This document shows positions 16,282 to 25,224 of a stretch of 64,000 nucleotides of DNA, piece by piece (the stretch's first letter is position 1; each line of letters begins with the position of its first letter). Source of the DNA: Streptomyces rimosus (GTDB lineage: Bacteria; Actinomycetota; Actinomycetes; Streptomycetales; Streptomycetaceae); assembly GCF_008704655.1 (NCBI RefSeq), contig NZ_CP023688.1, positions 2,790,001-2,854,000 of the forward strand. Reading direction: 5' to 3'. The notes beneath the pieces were generated by a model. That model was not told the DNA's origin and ran no database searches. It saw only the letters and a list, made by a program, of their open reading frames with translations. Made by a program: the position numbers and the translations under genes.

Positions 16282-16310
16282 ACCCCCGCACCTCGAGTGC
16301 GGGGGTTTTT
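16282..16310 (+). terminator. rho-independent terminator after conservon 2
   Basis: ACCCCCGCAC, a CTCGA loop and GTGCGGGGGT are followed by a run of T. This is an unusually classic intrinsic terminator for this chromosome. It ends the second conservon and also lies just beyond the convergent kinase gene. Confidence 0.92.
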
Positions 16311-16323
16311 GGGTGTGGGCGCG

Positions 16324-18078
16324 CTAACCGTTCAGATAATCGCCAACCGCCGTCACCAGCAGCGACAGCGACACCGCCCCGGCGTCCGGATGGCCGTGTC
16401 CGAGGGTGCCCATGCGGGCCGCGCGGCCACGGGAGGGGGTGAGGCCGGCGGTGGCCGAGGCGGCGCGGGTGGCGGACTGGGCGGCGGCCTTCCAGGCGCC
16501 GGGGAGGGGTTCGGCGGCGCGGGCGTGGAGTTCGGTACGGAACGGGTCCAGCGCGTCGAGCATCGTCTTGTCGCCCACCTGCGCGCCGCCCAGGTCCGAG
16601 ACGGCCCGCTGCGCGGCCTCGGCGGCGTCCGCGAGCAGTGCGGTGGAGTAGGTGTCCGCCTTGGCGAGTACGGCGCCGGTCTCGGCCAGCAGCGTGCCGT
16701 ACAGGGCCCCGGACGCGCCGCCCGAGGCGTCGGCCAGGGCGAGGCCGGCGGCGAGCAGCGCGGCGCCTGCCGAGCGGGGGTCGGCGGCCGGTCCCGGTTC
16801 GGACGCGCGGGCCGCGGCGACGGCGGCGCGCAGGCCCCGTACGATCCCGATGCCGTGGTCGCCGTCCCCGGCGACGGCGTCCAGCCGGCCGAGTTCGTCC
16901 TCGTTGGCGGCGATCAGGTCGAGTGCGGCCTGGAGGGCGGCGGTGGCCGGCAGGTCGGTGGCAGGGGTCGTACGGACGGGGGCGGCCGATGCGGCGGGTA
17001 CGGACTCCGCAGGCCGCTGGTCGTCGTGGCGCCCCGGCACGCTGCGGAACGCCGGGGTGTCGCAGGGCGCGTCGTACAGCTCGGCGAGTTCGTCGTCCAG
17101 GAGCATCACGGACAGCGAGACGCCCGCCATGTCGAAGGACGTGACGAACTCGCCGACCTCGGGGCGGTGCGGGTGCAGTCCGGCGGCGCGCAGCCGGCGG
17201 TTGACCTGGCGGTAGACGACGAACATCTCCTCGTACTTGGTGCGGCCGAGGCCGTTGAGGAGGACGGCGACGCGCCCGTCTCCCCCGGCGGGCGGCTCCG
17301 GGAGTTCGCGCAGGAGGTTGTCGACGAGCGCGTCGGCGAGTTCGGACGCGGTGAGGTGGCGGGTGGTGCGCAGGCCGGGTTCGCCGTGTATGCCCATGCC
17401 GAGTTCGGTCGTTCCGGCGTCGACGGTGAACAGCGGCTCGTTCGCGCCCGGCAGCGTGCAGCCGGCGAAGGCGGCGCCGAAGGTGCGGGTCATCGCGTTG
17501 GCGCGGGCCGCGAGCCGGGCCACGCCCGCCAGGTCGTCGCCGCGTTCGGCGGCCGCGCCCGCCACCTTGAAGACGAAGAAGTCACCGGCCACCCCGCGCC
17601 GGTCGCGGGACGGGTCGACCGGCTGCCCTTCGACCGGCGGCGGCCCGCTGGCCACGTCGTCGGTGACCAGGACCGTACGGACGTCGACGCCCTCGGCGGC
17701 CAGGCGGCGCGCGGCGAGGCCGAAGTGCATCACGTCGCCGGCGTAGTTGCCGTAGCTGAAGAGCACGCCCGCGCCGCCGTCCGCGGCCCGCGCGGTGCGG
17801 TAGACCTGTTCGGCGCTGGGGCTGGCGAAGACGTCGCCGACGGCCGCCGCGTCGGCGAGGCCGGGGCCGACCAGCCCGGCGAAGGCGGGGTAGTGCCCGG
17901 AGCCGCCGCCGATGACGACCGCGACCTTGCCGGGGCGCGGCGCGTGCCGCCCGACGACCCCGTAGGTGTCCGGGACCCGGCGCACCGTGCGGGCGTAGGC
18001 GTCGGCCAGGCCCTCCAGCCAGTCCTCACGGAAGGTCCCGGGGTCGTGGCCGGGGCCGGCGGCTGGGGTGGTCGTCAT
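16324..18078 (-). CDS. dihydroxyacetone-kinase-type fusion (DhaK-DhaL)
   Basis: This gene encodes 584 aa from ATG 18078, with GGAG 8 nt upstream; the GTG at 18087 overlaps that site. The DhaK domain spans about residues 10-330: VVIGGGSGHYPAFAGLVG binds the substrate region, and GMGIHGEPG carries the histidine that forms a hemiaminal with the ketone substrate. After a linker, the DhaL ATP domain (about 385-584) shows the Mg-binding signature AVAGDGDHGIGI and GGASGALYGTLL. This ATP-dependent single-chain form phosphorylates dihydroxyacetone or small keto sugars such as erythrulose. It is divergent from a polyol-permease-like gene, suggesting uptake and phosphorylation of a C3-C4 polyol or ketose. 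Confidence 0.93.
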   Translation of the reverse strand: MTTTPAAGPGHDPGTFREDWLEGLADAYARTVRRVPDTYGVVGRHAPRPGKVAVVIGGGSGHYPAFAGLVGPGLADAAAVGDVFASPSAEQVYRTARAADGGAGVLFSYGNYAGDVMHFGLAARRLAAEGVDVRTVLVTDDVASGPPPVEGQPVDPSRDRRGVAGDFFVFKVAGAAAERGDDLAGVARLAARANAMTRTFGAAFAGCTLPGANEPLFTVDAGTTELGMGIHGEPGLRTTRHLTASELADALVDNLLRELPEPPAGGDGRVAVLLNGLGRTKYEEMFVVYRQVNRRLRAAGLHPHRPEVGEFVTSFDMAGVSLSVMLLDDELAELYDAPCDTPAFRSVPGRHDDQRPAESVPAASAAPVRTTPATDLPATAALQAALDLIAANEDELGRLDAVAGDGDHGIGIVRGLRAAVAAARASEPGPAADPRSAGAALLAAGLALADASGGASGALYGTLLAETGAVLAKADTYSTALLADAAEAAQRAVSDLGGAQVGDKTMLDALDPFRTELHARAAEPLPGAWKAAAQSATRAASATAGLTPSRGRAARMGTLGHGHPDAGAVSLSLLVTAVGDYLNG

Positions 18079-18271
18079 CGGGCTCACTCCTTTGTTTCGT
18101 CCCTTGTTGGATTTAACACCCGCATCACATATCCGTCACCCCTCCTGGCCAAATCTCCCCCACTCGTTGCGAAGAAACTCCTGGAGAAGCCCCCGCATCA
18201 CACCTTGCATGTGAAGTTAACAAGGTTCATGCTGCCTGCATCACATCGGACCGCACCGCCCGGAGGCAGCC
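18079..18271. promoter_or_regulatory. divergent promoter region with repeated GCATCACA
   Basis: The 193 bp between kinase and transporter contain three direct copies of GCATCACA (18122-18129, 18195-18202, 18238-18245). CCTTGTT near 18102 has an inverted partner AACAAGG near 18219. A GTTAAC core (18216-18221) sits between GCATG and CATGC arms. The stretch is AT-richer than its neighbours. This looks like a regulator-controlled divergent promoter, but no regulator gene is adjacent. Confidence 0.5.
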
Positions 18272-19615
18272 ATGGCCCCACCGCAGCTCTCGCTCCCCGA
18301 CCGGCTGGGCATCCCCCGGCCACTGGTCCTCGGCTACCTCGGCGTGCTGCTGTTCATGGTCGGTGACGGTGTCGAATCCGGTTTCATCGCCCCGTACATG
18401 GCCGGACACGGCGCGGGCACCGAGGTGCACGCCTCGTATGTGATCACCGCGTACGGCGTGACCGTCATGCTCGCGTCCTGGCTCTCCGGCGCGCTGTCGG
18501 ACCTGTGGGGCCCGCGCCGCGTCATGCAGCTGGGCCTGGCCGTGTGGGTCGTCTTCGACGTGCTCTTCCTGGTCCTGGCGCTGGGGCCGGGCAACTACCC
18601 GCTGATGCTGGTCTTCTACGGCCTGCGCGGCTTCGGCTACCCGCTCTTCGCCTTCGGCTTCCTGGTGTGGATCACCGCCACCGCGCCGGCGGCCCGGATG
18701 GGCACCGCGGTCGGGTGGTTCTACGTGGCCTTCACCGGCGGCCTGCCCACCCTCGGCTCGCTCGTCGCGGGCGCCACCAACCCGTGGTTCGGCCAGTTCG
18801 GCACCCTGTGGGTGGCGCTCGGCATCATCGTCCTGGGCGGCGTCTGCTGTCTGCTCGGCGTCCGCGAGCGCACCGGCTTCGCCCGGCTCGCGCCGCCGGA
18901 GGTGCGGCCCGTGCAGTCGCTGATGTCCAGCCTGTCCATCGCCTGGACGCACCCGAAGGTCGCCGTCGGCTGTGTGGTGCGCGTCATCAACACGGCGCCG
19001 GAGTTCGGCTTCCTGGTGTTCCTGCCGACGTTCTTCGGCGAGGAGCTGGGCTTCGGGCAGGGCCGCTGGCTGACCCTGCTGGCCGTCATCTACGGCACCA
19101 ACGTGCTGTGCAACCTGCTGTTCGGGGCGATCGGCGACCGGATCGGCTGGCGGCGCACCATCGCCACCTTCGGCGGCCTCGGCTGCGCGGTCACCACCCT
19201 CACCCTCTACTTCGTGCCGAAGGCCGTCGGCGGGCACTACTGGGTGGCCATCGCCGTCGGCATGCTCTACGGCATCACGCTGGCCGGGTTCGTGCCGATC
19301 TCCGCGCTGATCCCGGCCCTCGCGCCGGACAACAAGGGCGGCGCTATGGCCCTGCTCAACCTGGGCGCGGGCGGCGCGGCCTTCGTCGGCCCGGCCATCG
19401 TGAGCGTCCTCCTCGGCCCGTTCGGCCCGGCGGGCGTCGTGATCGTCTTCGCCGCGCTGTACGTGCTCTCCGCCGGCCTGACGCTGTACCTGAAGCTGCC
19501 GGAGCCCACCGCCGGGCAGGGCGGGGACGGCGACACGGTGGCCCCGGCCGTCGCGGCTGCCCCCGCACCGCCGTACGCGGAAGCCGGGCCCGGCGGCGGG
19601 GCCCGGCTTCCGTGA
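18272..19615 (+). CDS. MFS transporter, polyol permease-like
   Basis: This gene encodes 447 aa from ATG 18272 with GGAGG upstream. It has twelve hydrophobic segments of a major facilitator, with the loop motif GALSDLWGPRRVM after helix 2, MVGDGVESGFIAPY in helix 1 and GDRIGWRRT in the mid-protein repeat. The pattern resembles the polyol permease branch (RbtT/DalT/CsbX type). The C-terminal 25 residues are cytoplasmic and Ala/Pro-rich. Divergence from a DhaK-DhaL fusion supports uptake of a small polyol or ketose that the kinase then phosphorylates. Substrate identity is inference. Confidence 0.85.
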   Translation: MAPPQLSLPDRLGIPRPLVLGYLGVLLFMVGDGVESGFIAPYMAGHGAGTEVHASYVITAYGVTVMLASWLSGALSDLWGPRRVMQLGLAVWVVFDVLFLVLALGPGNYPLMLVFYGLRGFGYPLFAFGFLVWITATAPAARMGTAVGWFYVAFTGGLPTLGSLVAGATNPWFGQFGTLWVALGIIVLGGVCCLLGVRERTGFARLAPPEVRPVQSLMSSLSIAWTHPKVAVGCVVRVINTAPEFGFLVFLPTFFGEELGFGQGRWLTLLAVIYGTNVLCNLLFGAIGDRIGWRRTIATFGGLGCAVTTLTLYFVPKAVGGHYWVAIAVGMLYGITLAGFVPISALIPALAPDNKGGAMALLNLGAGGAAFVGPAIVSVLLGPFGPAGVVIVFAALYVLSAGLTLYLKLPEPTAGQGGDGDTVAPAVAAAPAPPYAEAGPGGGARLP

Positions 19616-19618
19616 CGG

Positions 19619-20281
19619 CTACGGCTTGGGGCACTGCTTCCACGCGAAGTGGTACTTGGTGTTGATGCTGCCGTCCGTGGAGTCCATCGCCATGAAGCTG
19701 GTCAGCTTGGGGTCGGAGCCCTTGGCGTCCACCCGCAGCTCGGTGTTGATGTTGAAGTAGCGCTTCTCGCCGCAGGGGGCGTAGACCAGCGCGTCGATCT
19801 CGGTGTCGTCCGAGCTCTGCCAGTTGGCGTCGTACGGGCCGGTGAAGCGGTGGCTCTTGCGGTCGGTCTGGGCGCTGCCCTGGAAGTAGTAGCCCGCCTG
19901 CTGGAGGCCGATGGCGCCGGGCGCGAGCTGGGCGTAGCCGCGGTAGTCGGCGCGGGCGATGGCGTAGGTGAAGCCCTGCGGCACCTGGACGTTCAGGGCG
20001 ATCTGGCAGTTCTTGCGGGAGTCCGTGGGTCTGCTGTCCTTGCCCGCCTGGGCGAGGTATTCGCTGTACGTCACGGTGAACGCGGTGTTGTCGGGCGCGA
20101 CGGCGACCGCGGCGCTGCCGGGGCGGCAGCCGGAGCCGTTGACGGTGGCGACATTGATCGTGATCTTGCCGTCCGGCGGCGCGTCGCCGATCCGGGATGC
20201 CTGAGCGGAGGCGGGGGACGCCGCGCCGGCGAGGATCAGCAGCGATGCCGCGGCGGCGCCGGCACCCAGGGTGCGGAACAT
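19619..20281 (-). CDS. secreted DUF4360-like protein
   Basis: This gene encodes 220 aa from ATG 20281. A Sec signal peptide (MFRTLGAGAAAASLLILAGAASPASA) covers residues 1-26. The mature part, beginning QASRIGDAPPDGKITINVATVNGSGC, matches the DUF4360 family of secreted proteins, with cysteines spaced as potential disulfides (GSGC, KNC, YAPC, KQC). The C-terminus is FAWKQCPKP. Function is unknown for the family. The stop lies 3 bp from the stop of the convergent transporter gene. Any enzyme activity is not evident. Confidence 0.85.
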   Translation of the reverse strand: MFRTLGAGAAAASLLILAGAASPASAQASRIGDAPPDGKITINVATVNGSGCRPGSAAVAVAPDNTAFTVTYSEYLAQAGKDSRPTDSRKNCQIALNVQVPQGFTYAIARADYRGYAQLAPGAIGLQQAGYYFQGSAQTDRKSHRFTGPYDANWQSSDDTEIDALVYAPCGEKRYFNINTELRVDAKGSDPKLTSFMAMDSTDGSINTKYHFAWKQCPKP

Positions 20282-20467
20282 GGGTCTTCCTTCCGGTCGT
20301 CCGGGGACCGCTCCCGGGTCGGCGGTACGGGGACGCCGGGAGCGCCATGACGAGCGCATGTCAGCACGGGGATCACCGAATGGACAGCTCCCGGCACCGG
20401 AGTCGGTGCGAACCTACGCCTTGATTCGGCCGTCGCAGCAACGGAGCGAAAGGGGCGAACAAAGCGG

Positions 20468-20526
20468 ACGGCCGACGCCTCGGGCCCGGTACTCGCGGGG
20501 AGTACCGGGCCCGAGGCGTCGGCCGT
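20468..20526. terminator. 27-bp perfect hairpin downstream of pccE
   Basis: Arms 20468-20494 and 20500-20526 are perfectly complementary over 27 bp with a five-base loop (GCGGG). The hairpin lies 3 bp past the pccE stop and probably terminates the carboxylase operon. There is no T-tract. It is one of the longest perfect stems in the window. Confidence 0.85.
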
Positions 20527-20529
20527 TGT

Positions 20530-20736
20530 TCAGCGCTGCCAGCTGCCGGCGCCCTGGAAGCCGTGCTGGCGCTCCAGGCGGCGCCAGCGGGCGCTGGTGG
20601 CGCGCCGGCGGCCCGGGACCGCGGCGGGCCGGTGCGCGGCGCGGGCGAGCAGGACGGCGGTCAGCGCCGCCAGCTCCTCCTCGCTGGCGTCACCCTTCTC
20701 CACGCGGATGGGGCTGGTCTGAACGGGAGTGGTCAC
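20530..20736 (-). CDS. pccE: acyl-CoA carboxylase epsilon subunit
   Basis: This gene encodes 68 aa from GTG 20736 with GGAG about 5 nt upstream. The N-terminal segment IRVEKGDASEEELAALTAVLLARA is the helical epsilon-subunit signature found beside actinobacterial carboxyltransferase genes. The C-terminus is basic with WRRLERQHGFQGAGSW. Epsilon subunits bind the biotin carboxylase alpha subunit and stimulate the holoenzyme. The gene follows the beta-subunit gene by 53 bp in the same direction, as in other Streptomyces. The alpha subunit is not in this window. Confidence 0.93.
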   Translation of the reverse strand: MTTPVQTSPIRVEKGDASEEELAALTAVLLARAAHRPAAVPGRRRATSARWRRLERQHGFQGAGSWQR

Positions 20737-20789
20737 ATCTTCTCCGGTCTGCGAAAGGTCCGGTCGGTATCGGTGGTCGCCGTCCGCCC

Positions 20790-22373
20790 CTACTGGGGCG
20801 GGTTGCCGTGCTTGCGGGCGGGCAGGTCGGCGTGCTTGTTGCGCAGCATCTCCAGCGAGCGGATGAGCACCTCGCGGGTCTCGGCGGGGTCGATCACGTC
20901 GTCGACCAGACCGCGCTCGGCCGCGTAGTACGGATGCATCAGCTCGGACTTGTACTCCTTGACCATCCGGGCCCGCATCGCCTCCGGATCGTCCGCCTCC
21001 GCGATCTGCTTACGGAAGATCACGTTGGCCGCGCCCTCGGCGCCCATCACGGCGATCTCGTTGGTCGGCCAGGCGTAGGTCAGGTCCGCGCCGATGGACT
21101 GCGAGTCCATGACGATGTACGCACCGCCGTACGCCTTGCGCAGCACCACCGAGATCCGCGGCACCGTGGCGTTGCAGTACGCGTACAGCAGCTTGGCGCC
21201 ATGCCGGATGATGCCGCCGTGCTCCTGGTCCACACCCGGCAAAAAGCCCGGCACGTCCAGCAGCGTGACGATCGGGATGTTGAACGCGTCGCACATCTGC
21301 ACGAAGCGGGCGGCCTTCTCGGACGCCTCGATGTCCAGCACCCCGGCCAGCGACTGCGGCTGATTGGCGATCAGGCCGACGACCTCGCCGTCCAGCCGGG
21401 CCAGCGCCACGATGATGTTGGTGGCCCAGCGCTCGTGGACCTCCAGGAACTCGCCGTCGTCGACCAGCTCCTCGATCACCGCCCGCATGTCGTAGGGCCG
21501 GTTGCCGTCCGCCGGCACCAGGTCCAGCAGCGCGTCGCCGCTGCGGTCGGCGGGGTCCTCACAGGCCACCGACGGCGGCTGCTCCCGGTTGTTCTGCGGC
21601 AGCAGCGACAGCAGGAAGCGCACCTCCTCCAGGCACGTCTGCTCGTCGTCGTAGGCGAAGTGGCACACCCCGGAGGTCTCGGCGTGCACATCCGCACCGC
21701 CCAGTCCGTTCTGGGTGATCTCCTCGCCGGTCACCGCGCGCACCACGTCCGGGCCGGTGATGAACATCTGCGAGGTCTCGCGGACCATGAACACGAAGTC
21801 CGTCAGCGCCGGGCTGTAGGCCGCGCCGCCCGCGCACGGGCCGAGCATCACCGAGATCTGCGGGATCACGCCCGACGCCTTGGTGTTGCGCTGGAAGATG
21901 CCGCCGTAGCCGGCCAGCGCCGAGACACCCTCCTGGATGCGCGCCCCGGCCCCGTCGTTCAGCGACACCAGCGGCGCACCCGCCGCGATGGCCATGTCCA
22001 TGATCTTGTGGATCTTGGTGGCGTGGGCCTCGCCCAGCGCCCCGCCGAAGATACGGAAGTCATGCGCGTAGACGAACACCGTCCGCCCGTGCACCAGACC
22101 CCAGCCGGTGATCACACCGTCGGTGTAGGGCTTCTTCGCCTCCAGGCCGAACCCGGTCGCCCGGTGCCGGCGCAGCGGCTCGACCTCCCGGAAGGAGCCC
22201 TCGTCCAACAGCAGCTCGATCCGCTCACGCGCGGTGAGCTTGCCCTTGGCGTGCTGCGCCTCGGTCGCCCGTTCGCTGGGGCCGCGCCGGGCCTGCTCAC
22301 GGATGGCGTGCAGCTCGGCGACCCGCCCGCGGGCATCGTTCGCCTCGGCGGGCACATCTTCGACAGTGGTCAT
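20790..22373 (-). CDS. pccB: propionyl-CoA carboxylase beta subunit (carboxyltransferase)
   Basis: This gene encodes 527 aa. The carboxyltransferase transfers CO2 from biotin to propionyl-CoA (or acetyl-CoA), giving methylmalonyl-CoA or malonyl-CoA for polyketide and fatty acid synthesis. Landmarks are the N-terminal AKGKLTARERIELLLDEGSF, the oxyanion-type loops GGALGEAHATKIHKIMDMA and GAGARIQEGVSALAGYGGIF, and the C-terminal half with VPRISVVLRKAYGGAYIVM. The length is typical for PccB/AccB. A canonical promoter cannot be fixed, but an inverted repeat 30-46 bp upstream of the start is operator-like. The epsilon subunit gene lies directly downstream. Confidence 0.96.
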   Translation of the reverse strand: MTTVEDVPAEANDARGRVAELHAIREQARRGPSERATEAQHAKGKLTARERIELLLDEGSFREVEPLRRHRATGFGLEAKKPYTDGVITGWGLVHGRTVFVYAHDFRIFGGALGEAHATKIHKIMDMAIAAGAPLVSLNDGAGARIQEGVSALAGYGGIFQRNTKASGVIPQISVMLGPCAGGAAYSPALTDFVFMVRETSQMFITGPDVVRAVTGEEITQNGLGGADVHAETSGVCHFAYDDEQTCLEEVRFLLSLLPQNNREQPPSVACEDPADRSGDALLDLVPADGNRPYDMRAVIEELVDDGEFLEVHERWATNIIVALARLDGEVVGLIANQPQSLAGVLDIEASEKAARFVQMCDAFNIPIVTLLDVPGFLPGVDQEHGGIIRHGAKLLYAYCNATVPRISVVLRKAYGGAYIVMDSQSIGADLTYAWPTNEIAVMGAEGAANVIFRKQIAEADDPEAMRARMVKEYKSELMHPYYAAERGLVDDVIDPAETREVLIRSLEMLRNKHADLPARKHGNPPQ

Positions 22374-22401
22374 GTATCGACGGTACGTGGCCCGGGCCCT
22401 C

Positions 22402-22419
22402 GGAACCGATGTCGGTTTC
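22402..22419. promoter_or_regulatory. inverted repeat upstream of pccB
   Basis: AACCGA-TG-TCGGTT (22404-22417) is a perfect 6-bp inverted repeat about 30 bp upstream of the pccB ATG, on the 260 bp gap before the lyase gene. Position fits a repressor site in the pccB promoter or leader. The cognate regulator is unknown. Confidence 0.45.
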
Positions 22420-22633
22420 GTACAACGTCGGAAGCGATTTGGTGGGCAAGCAGAACAGAAGCCGCCTGTACGTGGCCCGCATCCGGCCTGATGGGCACGC
22501 CGGAAGGCCCGGTCGGTATGTATGGGCCCGACAAAGCGCGCCCGGGCGACGTTGTGGTCCTCCGATGCTTGACCACGCCCCGGCGGGGCACGGCCGCACC
22601 CCGGAACCTGCCTTGATCAGGGAGAACGGCCGG

Positions 22634-25078
22634 TCAGCGCGGGGCGACCGTACAGGTGTGGGTGGTGCAGGCGGTGCCCGGGGTGACGCGCAGCCGTAGC
22701 GCCGGCGTGATCGCGAGGACCGTGACGGAGGGGTCGGCGGCGAGCACGGCGCGGACCGGGCGGTCCCAGACCACCTCGAACGGCTTGCCGGTACGCGGCG
22801 GCTCGGCCACGCACAGTGACGCCGTCCGCCCGCCGTGCCTGCCCTGCGCGGCGTGCGCCGGGCGCTCGCGCAGCAGGACGCTCGCGGGCGCCGAGACGGT
22901 CAGGCCGCCCGCCGAACCGGCCTGCCAGAAGTTCGCGGCGGTCAGGCCGAGCGACGGGACCGCGACCGCCTGCCGCTCGCCGGTGTTGGCCAGGACGGTC
23001 AGCCAGCGGCGGTCGGCGGCCCGTGCGGCCAGGGCGCGCGGCCCCGCGCCGGGCATCAGCAGGTACGCGTACGCGGCGTCCGCCGGGTCGGTGCCGTGGT
23101 CGAGCCAGAGGGTCAGGTAGCGGCGGGTGAAGGGTTCGGGCGAGCCGCCGGTGTTGATGTCGCTCCAGGCTCCGGTCCGGGTGTCGCGCAGCGCGTACGG
23201 AACCTGGTCGGCGCCGCCGGGGAGGCGGGGGAAGACGTATCCGCCGTGCCCGGCGAGGTGGATCCAGCGGGCGCGCGGGAAGGACAGCCGCCGACCGGGC
23301 TCCGCGGACCGCCGTACGCCGTCCACGGTCAGTACGGGCGCCCCGTCCGGGCCCAGGTTGCGGTTGTCCACGACCGTCTCGGCGGGCACGCCGTCGCGGG
23401 AAGTGATGCCGGCGCCCAGGCAGACCACGCAGTCCGCGGCGAAGAACCACGACTTCTTGGCGCGCAGGGTCGAGGAGAGGCCGCGCACGTCCTGTCCGAC
23501 CGCGGCGAACTCGCCGTCGGTGGTCCCGCCGACCCACCGTGCGGCGGGCTTGGGCTCGCCCCAGCCGCCGCCCTCGTTGTCGGCCAGCCGCTTGGTGGAG
23601 ACGGTCGTGCCGGGCAGGCGGTACGGGTCGACGGTGGGCCAGAAGGCGTCCGTGTACTGGCCGCCCCCGAAGTCGTGGCCCCACCAGTAGAGCATTCCGG
23701 CGCCGGTGTGCCAGCCGCGCGGATTCTCGCCGTTGCCGTTCTCGTAGTACGTGATGCGGTCCGATGCCATGGCCAGGCCGGCGGCCCAGCCGGGGCGGCG
23801 GTGCACGGCCCGGTCCATGGCCGGGAAGAGCCGGTGGGCGACGGGTTCCGGCGCGACCGGGCCGCCGTCGTCCGCGAGCGTCTTGAGGCGGGCCAGGTCG
23901 GCGACCTCGTACTGCCGGTCGGCGAGGACCGGATAGCTGGTGTCCCGCCGGATCCAGCCCCGGACCATCGCCTGCCAGCGCTCCCGCTCCTGGGGCGTGG
24001 CCGCTTCCGCGAGCAGCGCGACGGCCGCGACCAGCGCGTGACCGTGGAAGTGGTCGCTGCGCATCACCCGGCGTTCGTCGGTGCGCTGGTAGCCGCGGCT
24101 TATGGCGCGGCCGTTGACGCTGTCCATCATCAGGCCGTTGTGGAGCAGCGGCGCGTAGGCGTGCTCCACGCTGTCGAAGATGATCTGGCGCTTCGGGTCG
24201 GTGACGGCCCAGTCGGACCCGCCGAGCAGCAGGAAGAGGCGGCCGAGCCCGTCGAGCAGGACGAATCCGTAGGTGCCGGAGTAGGCGACCCAGGTGTGCT
24301 GGACGAAGGAGCCGTCGGCGTAGAGGCCGTCGCCCTTGGTGACGTACGGGAAGACCGGCGACAGGGCGTCGCGGGCCAGTGCGATCTTCGCCGGGGCCCG
24401 GCCGAGGATGCCGCGCAGGGCCACGACACGGCACAGGTCGACGCGGTTGGCGCCGGTGCTGGTGCCCGTGTAGTCGCCGAGCATGGCGTCCGGGACGAAG
24501 TGGTCGACGGCGGCGAGGTACCGCTCCCGCCGCTCCTGGCCGAGCTGCTCGTACAGCATCGCCACGGTGTCCAGGAGGAGCCGGGGGCTGCCGATCTGCC
24601 ACTCCCACCAGTTGCCGTACCGCGTGGTGCCGGAGTGGTAGACGGTGTCGTGTACGTGGTCCAGGCCCCGGACGAGGTCGGCGGCGAGGCCGGTGTCACC
24701 GGTCAGGCCGGTGCCGGGCTGGAGGTACGCGCGGGCCATGGTGGCGAGGCGCCCGTAGCTGCGGGTGATGCCGGCCGGCGGGTCGAAGGGGCTGTCGGGC
24801 CAGAGCGAGCCGGCGGCCGGGCGCATGGCCGTACGGAAGCCGCGGGCCAGCTCGCCGGTCTCCTTCAGGCGGGCGGCGTACGGCTCGGCGGCGGGGTCGT
24901 AGCCGGTGCCGAGCTGGATGCCGAGCCAGCGGCGGCGCAGTACCTCGTACGGGTCGCCGTCGGCGGCGTGCGCGACGGCGGACGGGCCGGTGAGCGCGGG
25001 CGCCAGCGCCAGGCCGAGCGCGCCCGCTCCGGAGAAGCCGAGGAAGCCGCGGCGGGACCAGAGGGGGTAGGGCGGCAC
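22634..25078 (-). CDS. secreted polysaccharide lyase family 8 enzyme
   Basis: This gene encodes 814 aa from GTG 25078 with AGAGG 7 nt upstream. A Tat signal (RRGFLGFSGAGALGLALAPAL) occupies the first 39 residues. The alpha/alpha barrel half contains NWWEWQIGSPRLLLD, the catalytic-Asn region TGTSTGANRVDLC, and the His/Tyr region SFVQHTWVAYSGTYG, followed by beta-sandwich domains (NGNGENPRGWHTGAGMLYWW, KSWFFAADCVVCLGAGI). This pattern defines PL8 lyases acting on hyaluronate, chondroitin or xanthan by beta-elimination. The precise polymer cannot be decided here. It is a single-gene unit reading away from the YceI gene. Confidence 0.93.
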   Translation of the reverse strand: MPPYPLWSRRGFLGFSGAGALGLALAPALTGPSAVAHAADGDPYEVLRRRWLGIQLGTGYDPAAEPYAARLKETGELARGFRTAMRPAAGSLWPDSPFDPPAGITRSYGRLATMARAYLQPGTGLTGDTGLAADLVRGLDHVHDTVYHSGTTRYGNWWEWQIGSPRLLLDTVAMLYEQLGQERRERYLAAVDHFVPDAMLGDYTGTSTGANRVDLCRVVALRGILGRAPAKIALARDALSPVFPYVTKGDGLYADGSFVQHTWVAYSGTYGFVLLDGLGRLFLLLGGSDWAVTDPKRQIIFDSVEHAYAPLLHNGLMMDSVNGRAISRGYQRTDERRVMRSDHFHGHALVAAVALLAEAATPQERERWQAMVRGWIRRDTSYPVLADRQYEVADLARLKTLADDGGPVAPEPVAHRLFPAMDRAVHRRPGWAAGLAMASDRITYYENGNGENPRGWHTGAGMLYWWGHDFGGGQYTDAFWPTVDPYRLPGTTVSTKRLADNEGGGWGEPKPAARWVGGTTDGEFAAVGQDVRGLSSTLRAKKSWFFAADCVVCLGAGITSRDGVPAETVVDNRNLGPDGAPVLTVDGVRRSAEPGRRLSFPRARWIHLAGHGGYVFPRLPGGADQVPYALRDTRTGAWSDINTGGSPEPFTRRYLTLWLDHGTDPADAAYAYLLMPGAGPRALAARAADRRWLTVLANTGERQAVAVPSLGLTAANFWQAGSAGGLTVSAPASVLLRERPAHAAQGRHGGRTASLCVAEPPRTGKPFEVVWDRPVRAVLAADPSVTVLAITPALRLRVTPGTACTTHTCTVAPR

Positions 25079-25224
25079 GGTCCGTCCTCTCCGTGAGCGT
25101 CAACTGCGTACGGAAACGGTCTGGTTGAACGGTGTCCGACGGTCTAGCACGGGCCCCGCCCCTCCGACAATGCCCATGACATGCCGACCGCGGACACCTC
25201 GCATCACTCCCCCGTGGGCCAAAT

